Shown piece by piece: positions 1 to 12,000 of a DNA stretch of 64,000 bases. Each line of letters begins with the position of its first letter. The first letter of the stretch is position 1. Under the pieces are notes generated by a model. It made no database searches, was not told where the DNA came from, and saw only the letters and a list, made by a program, of their open reading frames with translations. A program made the position numbers and the translations under genes. This stretch comes from Falciphora oryzae (Eukaryota; Ascomycota; Sordariomycetes; Magnaporthales; Magnaporthaceae), in NCBI GenBank assembly GCA_000733355.1, contig JNVV01000002.1:536864-600863 (forward strand), in the 5' to 3' direction.

Positions 1-183
1 TCACAACAGCCTTTGCGCTTTAGCGGCCCATTTGCGATTGGGGTATAGGCGCGGATACGTGTGTGGCCTGGTTAGCGTCATGTATCGTAGACCAATAGTT
101 GTGATGTTCGGGCCATTGGCCAGAGGCTAGACTTTTGATGCTAGCAACTGTAGCATCGTCGTCCGCCTCATCGTCCATGCTCA

Positions 184-1299
184 TCACCTGCCCTCGTCCT
201 CATCGTCCACCTCCTCCAGCGTGACCTGGTGCAACCTGCTGGTCGCCTGCTGCTCCTCCTGCTCTGCATCATCATCACCACCGCGGGCAGCCTTCGCCGC
301 CGTCGTAGTCTTCATGTATCCCTCCCTCTCCAGCCGGTCCGCCTCCTCGGGCTCCATCAGCTTGCCGCCCTCGCCCTTGCCCATGGCCATCTTGGTCGCG
401 ACCGCGGCCGGCACGAACGCGCTCGTCGCCTCCTTGAGCAGGTTCCGCACCGCCGGCTTGGCCTCGTAGACGACCTTGGGCTCTGCGGCAGCCGGAACAG
501 CAGGTGGCCGCTGCGGCAGCCTGTTGTTGTTCTGCCGTGGCGCTGCTGCTGCCGCCTCGTCGTCGCCGCCGCCGCGGCCCAGGCCCCTATCGTTGGCCAA
601 CGGCTCCGCATTCGCGCTGCTTCCCGCCCCAGCGCCAGCATTGCCGCCGCCGCGCCCACCACCACCACCACCACCGGCATTCCCTCCTCCGCGCTTCGCC
701 CTCCGCCTCGCCCACCACTTATCCATAACCTCCTTCGGTATCGGCGGCGGCGTGTCGCGCGGCATCGGGATGGCCGCCACGTCCTCTGGCACCTCGTCGC
801 TGTCGCTGTCGCTCTCCCTGCCCCCTCTCCTCCCCCCTCCCGCCACGACCTCATCATCCCCCCTCCTCCTCTTCCCCAGCGCTCCACGGTCCCCGCCACC
901 ACCACCGTCACGAGGCGGCTGCGGCCTGCTGCTGAACTGCGGCGCCCTGTCGCCGAGCGCCTCGCGGGCTTTGATCACGGCCTTGAGCTCCTTCTCCAGC
1001 CCCTCGAGCACCTGCTCCTCGTGCCGCGTGAGCTTGCCGCCGCCCTCGGTGATCTTCTTGAGCTCGTCCACCTGCCGCTGGATGCCCTCCGGGTTGCGCT
1101 TGGCGAGCCGCTCGTTGCGCCGTGCTTGCACTTCGGCCTTGCCTGTTTTGCGACAGGATAAAAGGGTTAGGGAGACCGGAGAGAAAGTGACTATGCGTTA
1201 GAGAAGAGGTAGAGAGAAATGCGAACCTTTTTTGATCTCCTTCGCCTTGTCCGCTTTGCGCTGCGCCTGCACCGGATTGAAGCCTTTTTCTTTCACCAT
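184..1299 (-). CDS. Wbp11/NpwBP-type pre-mRNA splicing protein, two exons
   Basis: Model: complement(join(184..1142,1227..1299)), 343 residues. The first exon gives MVKEKGFNPVQAQRKADKAK. The 83-nt intron has a GT donor at 1226-1225 and a CAG acceptor at 1144-1143, and joining it restores the continuous basic coiled region KKGKAEVQARRNERLAKRNP. This is the pattern of the N-terminal WW-domain-binding protein 11 domain, followed by a predicted helix rich in Glu and Lys (about residues 40-90). The rest is Gly-, Arg- and Pro-rich low complexity with an acidic C-terminus. Animal family members bind WW/PQBP1-type splicing factors in the nucleus; the same role here is inferred. The start is the only upstream ATG that gives the conserved N-terminus. 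Fungal copies vary in their tail, so a further 3' exon cannot be excluded. Confidence 0.85.
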
Positions 1300-2610
1300 C
1301 TTGACGTTTTTCTGGCGCTGTTTTGCTCGAGATCGGCAGTATTCGTTTGTGAGCGGTTGATATTTGGCGACAAGAAGGAAGTAAGGCTGGCGAGCTCCTA
1401 CGAACGAGTTGTTGATTTACCACCGGTTCGCAAATTCGATGTGACGATGCTCGGCGGATGATGCAAGTGCGCTGTTGGTTATCTTATCAGGAGACGCGAC
1501 GCGGCGGGCGCGGCAGCACAGTGTGAAAGCATATTCACACCTACTTTCATGATCCTCATGGAGCTGCAGAATAAAAAACACATCCAGCAATCACATACCC
1601 TTCAAGGCTAGAGGATTCAAAAAGATGTAAATTTCATGCTGTGTCATTATTATACCGAGAGAAAACGAGACTGCGCTTCTAGAATATGGCAAGCAAAAGA
1701 CCAGAAATCCCCCTCCCTCGCCTGGGTATCGACGTCCCCCCGGAAAGGGGGCAACAAAAATGCAAAATGAAGCTCGAGCGAAAGCAAAATCAGAAATCCA
1801 TCCCCTTAGCCACCCGGCCTTCTTGGTCCTATTCTCCTCTAACGCAACCAAAGAAACCTCCACCCCGTCTCTTCCCTTCGACATCTGGCCCTCCCCATCG
1901 CTCATGGCTTTCATGTGCGCTGCCACGAATTATGTAAGCCAAGAAAGAAGGACGCCGTCTCGCAAAAAAAAAAAAAAAAACCAAAGAGTCATGGTATCAA
2001 GAGGCCAAATAATAAAAGATAACAAAGCGGCAACAACCCAGAAACGAGCCATTCAGAGAGCATGCCACCCACCACCCATCGGCCCGGCGCAATAAAACTG
2101 ATCGGGAAACAAGCCAAAAAGATCTTGGAAAGCCGCGGAACGAACTAGGTAATAAATGCATGCTGGTAGGTACGAGGTGGATATGGTATGATGGTCATGG
2201 AGGATGTATCTTGGACGGGTCATAAGAGAGTGACGGGTATATAGTAGTAGATCTCCCCATGAGAAAGATGACCGAGGAAGGAGGTGGTGACGGGGAATCA
2301 AGAAGAAAGGACGCCGTCTATCAGAAAGATGACCTAAGAGGAATCGGAACCGCGCGTATGCCGAGAACAGAAAAACGTAAAAGGATGAAAAGGCCTCCGA
2401 AAGTGTGTGGTGATATGCATACAGGGCGAGGGTATCGTGGAATAAACGAGTTCGGCGGGTTCTGTGGCATCGACCCGTTCATATGCCAGGTCTTTCGTCG
2501 ATCGAGAAGCGAGTCTGGGATAGTGGCGTGCGGTTGAGACTTGTAGTAGTCTCTCGTGCCACGAGACGAAGGGAGAGTCGCAATTCTTCTCCCGTTGGAA
2601 AATCCATCCT
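1300..2610. other. Intergenic: Wbp11 5' side and areA 3' UTR side
   Basis: No credible gene. It should hold the Wbp11 promoter (near 1300-1560) and the 3' UTR of areA (directly below 2611). There is an A17-18 tract near 1964-1981. In Aspergillus nidulans the areA 3' UTR controls mRNA stability; the same here is only an inference. Confidence 0.6.
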
Positions 2611-5600
2611 TTAGAGACTCATGGTAAGCCATTCCCACTCCTGGGGACCGGTCCCGGTACCGCCCGGAGCCATAATCGGGGGCTGCGTCGAGCTGTTCCC
2701 GGACATGCTCATCAAGCCTGGTGTCATCACTGGTTGTGTAGTCATGCCGAAGCCGTTGCCGAGCCTGCCCAAGGCTGAGCCGGCGCCGCTCATACTTCCG
2801 ATGCCGGAGATGGTAGATCCCAGCGGCCTCGCGGCCTCGTTCGAACCGGTCGAGGCCGCAGGGCTGTCGATGTCCATGCCCGAGAAGTCGCTGGTGTTGC
2901 CGCTGCTGTGTCCGGCGTTGTTGCTGCTGCTGTTGTTGGCGGCAGCGGAAGCGCTGGTGTTGTTGCTGCTACTGCTGTTGACGGCGGCACTGCTCGACGC
3001 CGTGCTCTTGCTATGGCGACGCTGTCTCTTGGAGGCGATGGCCATGCCCCTGGCTGCGGCACCCGGGCCCGGCGCGTTCTTTGGAGGGGCTGCCGCGATA
3101 GGCACGACACCCTTGCCACCAGCAACACCGGTTGCCGATCCGGTGTAGCTGTTGGGCGTGCTACCGGCCGTGTTTCCGCCAGACGCCGGGCTCTCGCTCT
3201 CATTTGCGCTACCTGCCCTCGTCTGAGTAGTAGCCGGCGGAGTAGTCGCCGTCTGCACAGCCGCTGGGGTCGACGAAATGGCCAGGGTCGAGTTCTTCCT
3301 CGTGGCAGCCCCAGAGGCAGTCCCCGAGTTCTTCTTGGAGCGAGTGCTCGAGCCGCCCACAGACATGTTGCCAGAGCCACGGTTTCGCTTCTTGATCACA
3401 TCAGTCTTCAAGCTAAGAGGCCGGACAACTCCATGAAGCTTCAAAAACAGGCCACAAGCGTTGCAGAGAGGCTGTCCCTCGGGGTTTCGCCGCCACAAAG
3501 GAGTCGTCTGCGTAAAACAGTTCGTGCAGGTTGTCGGGGCAGTGCTCTCTCCCTGGGTCGCCCCAGAGGCGTTCTGGAGGTTAGTGCTCGAGCCGTGCTT
3601 GGAGCCAGGCGGTGGCGACGATGGTCTGCTGTGGGCAGCAGAAGAGAAACCCGACGCCTGGCCGGCCATGTCCGTCGGCGGTGAGTTCGGGTCCGTCGAC
3701 TGTGCGAGGTGGTCAAAGGGGTGCCCGGGGCGAGCAACTGTCGGTGTGGATGCCGTGCGGGGGATCTTGCGGCGGCCATCAACCTGCCTCCCAAAAGACT
3801 GAGACTGCGAGCGTCCCAGGCCACCCTCCCACTCGGCACCGTTGGCGTCAACGAAGTCGGTGGTCGTTCCTCCGATGGTGACTTGCTTCCGTGGGGGGCC
3901 GACAGGGTACCGCGCGGCTCGGGTGCTGAAGTTCCCAGGAAGTGAAGCATCCCACCCCATGGCGCTATTGAAGTCCAGGTTCGATTCCTCCATGCCGCTT
4001 GACGAAAAATCGCCGGTACCATGCATGTTTCGGTCAGCAAATGCGCCACCGTCGTCTTCGTTATCGTCCGAGTCGCCGAAGTTGAACATGTTGTTCTCTG
4101 GCATCACGCCCAGACCGGGCGAGCGGGCCGTGGGCTCTGACTGGAAGACCTGCGAGGGGTCAATGTGGCCAAAAGCGCTAGGCGCCGTGTACGACGGGAC
4201 CCCATCGCCACCGGCCGTCGAAGCCGGGAAAATGCCCGCACCGTTGGCACCGTACGGGAAGTTAGTCGGTATGCCTGACGCTGCCCCCCCGGGTTGCCTG
4301 AGCGCCTGCCCGCGATGCTGCCGCATGTCCATGTTACTGAAGTAATACCCGCCGCCCTCGGTGGCGTCAGCCAACGGGTGAGGAGTAGAAACGGCGGATG
4401 GGTAAGCCGAGCCTGGAGGTGAGTAAAAGTCTGTCGCAGGCACTGGGGCAGCCAGCGAAGGGCCGCTGTACAAGTGGGAGAAGGGCCCGTGGGAGACCAT
4501 GGGCGACGTCGAGGGCGAGAAGGAGAAGTTGGGCTGGAACGGTCCGGCAGATGTGATGATGGGATCGCCATCCATGCCGAAGGTATCGAGCTGGAATGGA
4601 ATGCCGTGGCCGTTGATGGGCTGGGCCATATTGCTCGGGTCAGCGCCGTCGAGAGAGTACTCGTTGAGGTCGGCGTCTGCGTCGATATCGTTGCCCGCGG
4701 AATTGGCGTTGACTGCGGGTACATGGGGCGAAAAGTTTGCTGGTCGCTTTCGTGTCTGCGATTGAGACATCTGTGAGTCTTGTCTGACGCCGCGAGCGAG
4801 GGGATACTGTGGCTCTGACAAGCGCGGGTCTGGATGAGACGAGCTCGTGCTCGCTCGAGCCGAGCACATAAGGCCAGAGCCCGGAGCTAGGCAAGGAACG
4901 GGTGTGGCAGGATCACTCACCCGTCTATCATCGATGCTCGTCTTACGGTGGTGACGAGTAACATATCCGAACTCGTTTTGCCGCCTATGCTGGTGAGCGA
5001 CCACAGGGACAGATTGGGGGTTGAACTGGGGAACGGGCGGCGATTTGCGAGATTTGATGGGAATGGCCGAGGCGGCGACGGGAGCCGGCGCGTCCTCTGG
5101 CCTGGAACCCTCCGGAGTGGCAGCCAGGCCCGACGGCGTCGCAATGCCGTCGGGAACAATGAAGTCGTCTAGGCTCATTGGGTCGCTCTGTGCCGCCAGG
5201 TTCTGCGCAGACGTCTTGCGCAGCTGCGCGATGCCACTCGGCGCATTGGCACCCGAAGCAGATTCACGTGTACTTGCGGCGAGTCTGGTCGGCAGGAAAA
5301 CGAGACAAATTCACCATGTTAGCCAGACAACCTCCAGAGACAAAAGAAAAAATGACACCCCAGACCCAGCCGCAGCCGGTTCGCAGGGTTCCACAGGCGC
5401 CAGTTCGCATGGAAGAGGCGCCCGCGAGCTTCCCAGTAGCAGGAAAGGAGAGGGCGACGGATTCAATGGACGCATACCGGGCCTGCTCCTCCTGCTGGCG
5501 TTTGCGCAGGTTCATGTGCATCATGCGCCAGGTCAGGTTCTCCATGCGCTCCTGGTTCGGCAGCAGCTGCTTCGTCCTGGTGAAGAAGCGCCAGACCTGC

Positions 5601-5780
5601 GCGGCGAGCGGGTCCTGCGCCTGCAGCGCCTCGGGGGTGTCGTCCTTGACGCCGGCCATGCCGTTCTTGAGGTCGTCGAAAACCGCTGTCCTCGACAGTT
5701 TGTCCCGCGCGACGCTGTAGGTGCCTTTTAGGTCCAGATCGAGCTCTCGGAGCGACGTGTTGATGTCGTCGGGGTGCTGT

Positions 5781-5818
<38 letters not shown>

Positions 5819-6007
5819 GTGGGATTTGGCCATGCTGCCGGCCAGGGGGCCAATCGCACTGGCGCGAGGGACGCCGCCGCCACCGCCTCGGCGGGCGGAA
5901 TCGTGGGCGGGCCGCCGGGGGAATCGGTAATCGTGCTCTGTTGTCGTGGGATGCATCGGCGTCGCCATGGCTGACGTCGCCGTCGAGATTGCCCTACTGC
6001 TGATCAT
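2611..6007 (-). CDS. areA: GATA-type global nitrogen regulator AREA/NIT2
   Basis: Model: complement(join(2611..4755,4921..5284,5478..6007)), 1012 residues. A single class IV GATA finger, C-x2-C-x17-C-x2-C, lies at about residues 708-732 ([15 protein letters not shown] then CNACGLF) with a basic tail (KKRNRGS). The N-terminal conserved block has [20 protein letters not shown], and the extreme C-terminus is WEWLTMSL. Both are AREA/NIT2 hallmarks; the C-terminal motif contacts the NMR co-repressor in Neurospora and Aspergillus. The intron at 5285-5477 has donor GTATGC, branch GCTAAC and acceptor CAG, and joining gives [13 protein letters not shown]. The second intron (4756-4920) begins GTGAGT; an alternative acceptor at 4771 would keep MSQSQ. 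A polyQ tract encoded by CAG repeats lies at residues about 64-75. It activates genes for secondary nitrogen sources in the nucleus. ATG 6007 is the first in frame; later ATGs are possible starts. Confidence 0.96.
4756..4920 (-). other. areA: In-frame, stop-free intron of areA
   Basis: It starts with a perfect GTGAGT donor after RKTSIDDRR and ends at a CAG before [10 protein letters not shown]. It is 165 nt long, a multiple of three, with no stop in the coding frame, so retaining it would add 55 residues without breaking the protein. The competing acceptor 15 nt upstream (ends at 4771) is also phase 0. That this is an intron at all rests on the donor and on the expected closeness of the two flanking conserved blocks. 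Confidence 0.65.
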
Positions 6008-9000
6008 GTCGCACAGGAATTGCCTGTAGCCGACTAGGGGAGCCGAAGGGCGGGAAGAGGGTATAGTATAAAACGAAATAACAAAACAATGGCGAGTGTG
6101 AGAGGAGCAAGAGAGGAAAAAACGGGCGAAGGGGAAAATGGGTTCGTTTGATTTTCCCCACGTCGGCCTCGCCGCACAGACTTGGTGGGCTCACCACACA
6201 CCCCAAGCCCAGCAGCCTCCGTCACAGGCTTTTCGTTCTTCCCTCCTCCTTGCACTGGGTCTGCTGCGACACTCACACCGGTCAGTGTCGGCGCCAGCAA
6301 GAAACGCGCGCCCTGTGATTGGGCGGGAAGGTCGCTCTCGGCCAAAGAAAAATCGCTATTTGGGTTGCGACTCCAGCAAATCGGCGAGCATTCGGATGTT
6401 GAGCAGGGGCAGGGCGGACGAGGTGTGCGTTGTATCTGTCTGCTGGAGGTAGGCCGTCTGTCCGGTCTGTGGCACACACACACTCTCTCTCTTGCTCTCC
6501 GGTCTGTCTGTGTCTGGTCGTGGGTTGGGGAAAGGCGATTGAGGGACGGACGAACAAGGAGAGGTCGGCGGCAGGCCGTGGCTGGTGTTTTTCTTGGTCT
6601 GGCTCCTAGGACAAGGGGGGGCGTGTGAGAGAGCGCAGAGCGCGGGAAGTGGGCGATGGGAATGAAGAGTCAAGTCGCAGCCCACTCTGGACCGCAGGCT
6701 GCTCGGCTGCACGAGGGACCACACTGGCGAGACTTTTGGGATATGGTTGCGGGGGCTTGCGGTCGCCCTCGGAAGGTTTGCAGGGACTGAAGCGAGGGCC
6801 GGTGGATCTTGGTGCTTGCGATTGAAATTATTGTTAGCGGCGGGTGGTGGGGGGCTGCGGCGACGTCGGGTTTGGTGAAGGACAGCAGGCGCTGCCGACC
6901 ACGCGGGCAGCCGGAGACGAGCAAAACCAAGTTGAGGCCTGCTTCTGCAGGGCTGACTCTGGTTGAGAACAGGAATATCAGAGATCATCTGTCATTTTTT
7001 TCGTCAAGGCACACATGCAGAACGTCCCTGAATTACCTATTGCCTGTTCTAGGCTTTGGCGGTCGTAATACACCAACCAAGCCCAAGCCCAACAGGAACC
7101 TTGCAACGCTCACGCTCGCCCATCATGAATTTTCCATCCCACACGCAAGCTCCATGATGATTATTACCCATGGGTAAGTGAATCCCTCTGATGCGTACTG
7201 TTCCAGGCCTGCAGTGAAGTAAAGCGACGCTGTCTGGGGCTGTTCTCTTTGTCCGCAACCAACGGCCGCTGGAGGGACTTTCACAAGCCGCTGACCACAC
7301 TCGACTCTGCAACTCGAGGTTCCCACTCAAAAACACCCGCCGGTCCTCGCAAAGTATCGGGTACTTTTCGAGTCCCGCAGCCTGCAACCCAATGCACCAC
7401 AGGGCTCCACCTGCGCCGGTTTTCGGCAGGGACTGCATGTGGGTGGGCGGTCCCCACGGCGGCCATCTGAACCTGGTCGGCTTTTGCTGGGCTGCTGCCC
7501 GCGCAAGTCGACAGTCCCCTCTGGTCGACAGCGCGCTGCCCACCACCCACACCCACCCACTCGCGCGCGCTGCATTTGCATTGGCCTTGTCCCCTGCCCC
7601 TTGTCGGGCAGGCCAGCACCAGCCCAGCACGGAGTGACGTCCGGCCATTTTTAGAGTGAGAGGCGAAAGGGAGCACATACAAAAAGGAAAAAGAAAATCC
7701 CATGTGCGGGGCGGGTCTGACTCTCAAGCAGGATTGCTCCCTGTTTGGCGTGGAGGAAGGAAAAAAAACGAGGTGCTCGTTGCTTTGCATGCCGGTCGGC
7801 GGGGGACCACTGGCCTATTCGGGACAGGCGCCGGTTTTTTATTCGGTGAATACCTCTCTGCCTCTCCTTGAAACCGACTGGGCCGACGGCTGCGGAGCGA
7901 TTCGACAAACCGAGGCGGTCGGGGTGGTTCTTTTTTTGCTTGGTGGCTTTGTTCGTCAGCACTTACAGAGACAGAGAGACGTGTGAAGGAGGATTGCTTT
8001 ACAGTGGCCAGCCGCCAGGCACTCTATCCCGACCGTCGTCTGATGAAAGATGCGACAGCCCTCTGATGAGACCCTTTGCGATCCATCAGAAGAATAGATG
8101 AGGCCGTTTTGTATGGGAATTCCGATGCGATCGATAGCCGGATCCCGCCCACCTTGCCAGCCCTCTTTCTCCCTATTCCCGGGGTCAAGCTTTCCATTCG
8201 TCCCAGGGGTACGCAATTCGCATCGTGCAGACGTCAATGACGTTTGTGCTCGTGAAGCCAAGGGTCTTCCATCCCACACCCCGAAGGGGGCACGAGGGGG
8301 TAGGGGGATCAGGCAGGGCGCAGGCCCGTTTTAACTGTGGGCTCCGATGTGGAACCAAAACACGGGTGCAGATTGCCGCAAGGGCCCAAAGGCCAGCGTG
8401 CTCTGTCCGGCAGGTCCGTTGATGTGTGACGGGCTGGCTCTCTCTGCCTGTGATGTCTCCGATATTTCTCCAGCAGGGCGGAGGAGGAGGGGGGCTCACC
8501 AAGTCCATATGATACCTAACCTGCCAGGCGAGACATTCCGCAGGTTTGCTGCTGCTGCCCTTCCATCCATCCACCCATCCCATCCGTCCAAGGTCGCACA
8601 CACAACAGAAAGGGACAGGGTCGGGTTCGGTTGCCCCTTCTTGCGTCCGGCTTCGGAAAGGCGCGGCTAGCAGAGCATTGATTGCCGTGTGGCGTCCCAC
8701 CCCTCCTCGTCATCCCGGCCTGCAAACCGGTGCTAGTGAGAAGCGCACACAACGCTGGCGGGCGGGTTGTGGAGGTGCCTGTGGTGGTTTCCGGGCGGTC
8801 AGAAGCCATCTATCGTATTGAGTACACCTCTAAAGCAAGTGCCGGCTTCTTTCAATATCCAAGGAAATTACTTTGTCGAATCTGCCGTCAATAGTCATGA
8901 CCAGGAACCGTTGTCATTCTCTCCCTGGCGATGACGGTGTGGGTGCAACTCGACGGTGTGAACGCCGCGTGCAGTTTAGCGTTAGGGGACCGGCGGTCAG

Positions 9001-12000
9001 TGCGACGGGCAGGGGGCCTGCTGCGCTCCCTCGGCCGTTGCCTGCCAGCCACGACACGGACCAACCCAGCCAGAGATTTGATGAAACCCTCCCCCAAATG
9101 ATCCTGGGACCAGAAAGAACCCGCCTTTCAGAGCCTGCGTGACGCGGTCCCCGTTCGCTTTTTACCCGGTGGGACAGACAGTTGAAGGAGAAACGAACGC
9201 GGGATCTATCATGGAATTAGAACTAGGTTGTCGATCCATGATTTCATCTTCGGCTCAGCGGCTGAGCATTGTGTTCTGCCTGCTTTTGCTTTCTTCTGTC
9301 CAAGTTGCAGGCTGAGAGTGACCAAGCCTGGAATCCCGCGTGGGTATGGAGATTTGTCTTCCCGCGCTTTGTGTCTTGTAGCTGTGGGTGAGCCCGTCTT
9401 TTGCTGTCGACTGCCAATTGCAGTGGACATGCTTCAGGCTGATGCACCTTGCTCCAGTCCCCGTCGCCCCGGGCACGAGCTCGCGAGATCTGGGCCGCCC
9501 GCCAGTTCCATAGGGATCTCGCGTTGCGGCGCTTTGGGCTCTTTCGCAACACTGCTTCTCGATCGGCTGCCGTCGCCCACCCGCCGCTGACAGCCCCAGG
9601 CCAGGGTGTGTGGACCTGTGTGGTTTGGTCGCGGCCAAGTACCAGCTACAAGACAGGGGCCGTGAGCACTTGCATGCGGGCCCCCTGCGGTGACCCCCAC
9701 TCGGAAAACAAGACCATGGCTGGGTTGACGGAGAACGAACCATCCGTTTTCCACCTTTGCGTGCGTGCTCATCCGTCCTCTCTTGCCTTTTTTTTTTTTT
9801 TTTTTTTTTTTCAGCCAAAAAAGCCCAGCTTTGCCCTCAGCTCCCCACGGGCGCGCCACAAAGCACCTGTCGGTCGACTGACCTGCCAAACTTTTCCACT
9901 GTGCAAGGAGAAAATTCCTGGGGCGGGGGATCAGCAACAGAAAAACTAAGGAAATATTGGAAAATATGTCTGCACCCGTACGTCGGCGACCGCAATAAAT
10001 ACCCCGACTGCCGTTCCTTTCCTTTCCCCCTTCCCAGTAAATCATCCCGCGCTTTTGCCGCCCGCCTGAGCATGGGTGCCGGGTGAGGAGACGCGAATCA
10101 TTGGAAGAAGACAATATTGGATGGGCTCGGGGCAAGGCCATCCCACGCTCGCTCGGCATCCAGCCAATTCAGGACCAACACGACACGTCCCGTGGCAAGC
10201 CCAATTTCTCAATTGCTCTTCCTTTTTTATTTTATTTTATTTTATTTTATTTCTGCTCCCCACCCACAAAAGCTGGACCCAGTTGTCCGCTATGCCGGGC
10301 CGATAGGTGTTTGATGGGTTCCATCTCGCAAGCCACCTGCAAAGAGACGCAGCAGGCACTGAAAGGCCAAAGAAAAATATGCGTGGCGAGTCATTCCGGT
10401 TTTTTCCATGTGCGATGGGTCTTTACGGAGAACGGGGTCCCTCCTTTGCGCCCTTACAGTTGCATGTGTATCGCGAACACCGGCGAGGCGTGCTGGGGCG
10501 TGGGGCCCAACTGGGGATAAAGCGGTGGAGCTTCGAGAGAGCAAAGAGAGGGCCTGTTGGTGTCTTGTCTGTCTCTTGTCGCTCACTAACTGGCCTGGGC
10601 GGGCGAGCGAGCCAACAACGGAGCAAAAAGTCAACCACTCGGGGCGACGGACTCGAGCGCCCCGGCTGAGCTGTTCGAGGCTCTTGGAGGGGAAAGGGAG
10701 GGAGAGAAGTATGCCACAGTGCCATCGCTCTTCACATGCACCCATGGCGCCGCCTCGGTCTTCCTCTTTTGTGATTGACCAGGCGTTTTTAGTTTAACCA
10801 GGCTAGCGAAGCCAGCCGCTGCAAGGACTGGCGATTTAGCCAGCTACCCTGGTCAAGGTCGCATGGCATGTGCAGGAGTGTCCCGCGCGTGGGATGGGTT
10901 TTTTCTCCTTCTTTCTAATGAGTAGAAAGTCATCATAATAGCAAGCCGCGTTGCGGACCCTCGAAAATCATTACCGTTGCCGGGTGCATCCCCGGCGTCG
11001 CGAGGAGCCCAACGGCCGAGGCTGATAGGTGGCGCTTCCGTCGGTGCCACAGAGCGGACGGGCGGCTGCTGGGGCCGGCGAAGTGGATCTCTGTTCGGGT
11101 CCGAACATCTCGGCCTCTATTTTGGCATGTTTCGTTGATGCGGAGCAAGTCGCTTGCATCCAGAAGAGGGGAAAAGCTGATGATGCAGGGGAGAGACCGA
11201 TCTCGGGGTGCATCGGATGGTCCCTCTGAGCAAGAAGATTGAGCGTCATCCAAAGAATTCCACCCTACCGTAGCTGGGCTTTTGTCCATACATGAGCGGG
11301 AGCCAATCAGGCTGAGCCTAATCCAATCAGAGAGCTCTTTGCGGCTGGGCGTAGTGGGCAGCTCGGCCAAGGAGGAAGCGCCTTCCCGCCAGCCCTGAGA
11401 TGCGGCATCCATATCCTTTTGGTGATGCGCAGGTGACGGTTGGTCACATGGCTGGCTCTCCTTCCCACACAGAGTAAAAGGAAGCTACACATCGAACCTT
11501 AGTGGTGGCTCAAAGTTGAGGTTTTGCTGGATGGATGGTGGGCGCCACGCCACGGCCACCCATCCCGTCCATCCACCGGCCGGCAAGCCTGGAATGGAAT
11601 GCGCTGCTTGGTATTTCGCCCAGAACAGAAGCGGCTAGAGGCTCGCGAGCCATGGGGTTAGCAGTTCCACTCGGGCTACAACCGCTCGCCGGATGAAGCG
11701 GAACACAGATGTCGGTCGCTGGATGCGGCCGGCCAGGAGGGGCGGGCGAGGACCTGGATCTCCTGTCTCTCTCCATCCCCGTCTCGCTCCTCCTCATCCG
11801 CCTTCCGTGGAGGGGCGTGAGGGGTTTTGGAGGAAGGGTGGGGTTGAAACGCCAAACCATCAAGAGGTAGGATCAAGAAAGCAGAAAAAACGAAACCAAG
11901 GCATCTGGACCGCAAACGGAATTGGCTGGTTCCCAGGTTCAATTCGAACAACCTACGACTTTTGATTGAACGGGAAAATATCAAATGGGCGTGGTTCAGC

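Noticed and set aside
229..1201. Long plus-strand frames across the Wbp11 gene
   Set aside because: Arg/Leu/Ser/Pro-rich shadows of a GC-rich minus-strand gene with a recognisable family pattern.
3978..3988. Exact Pol III B-box sequence GGTTCGATTCC
   Set aside because: It lies within the areA coding sequence (ESNLDF) and no acceptor, D or anticodon arm surrounds it.
9434..10159. 241-codon minus-strand frame
   Set aside because: Contains a poly-Lys run from a T-tract, has no family feature, and does not extend by splicing.
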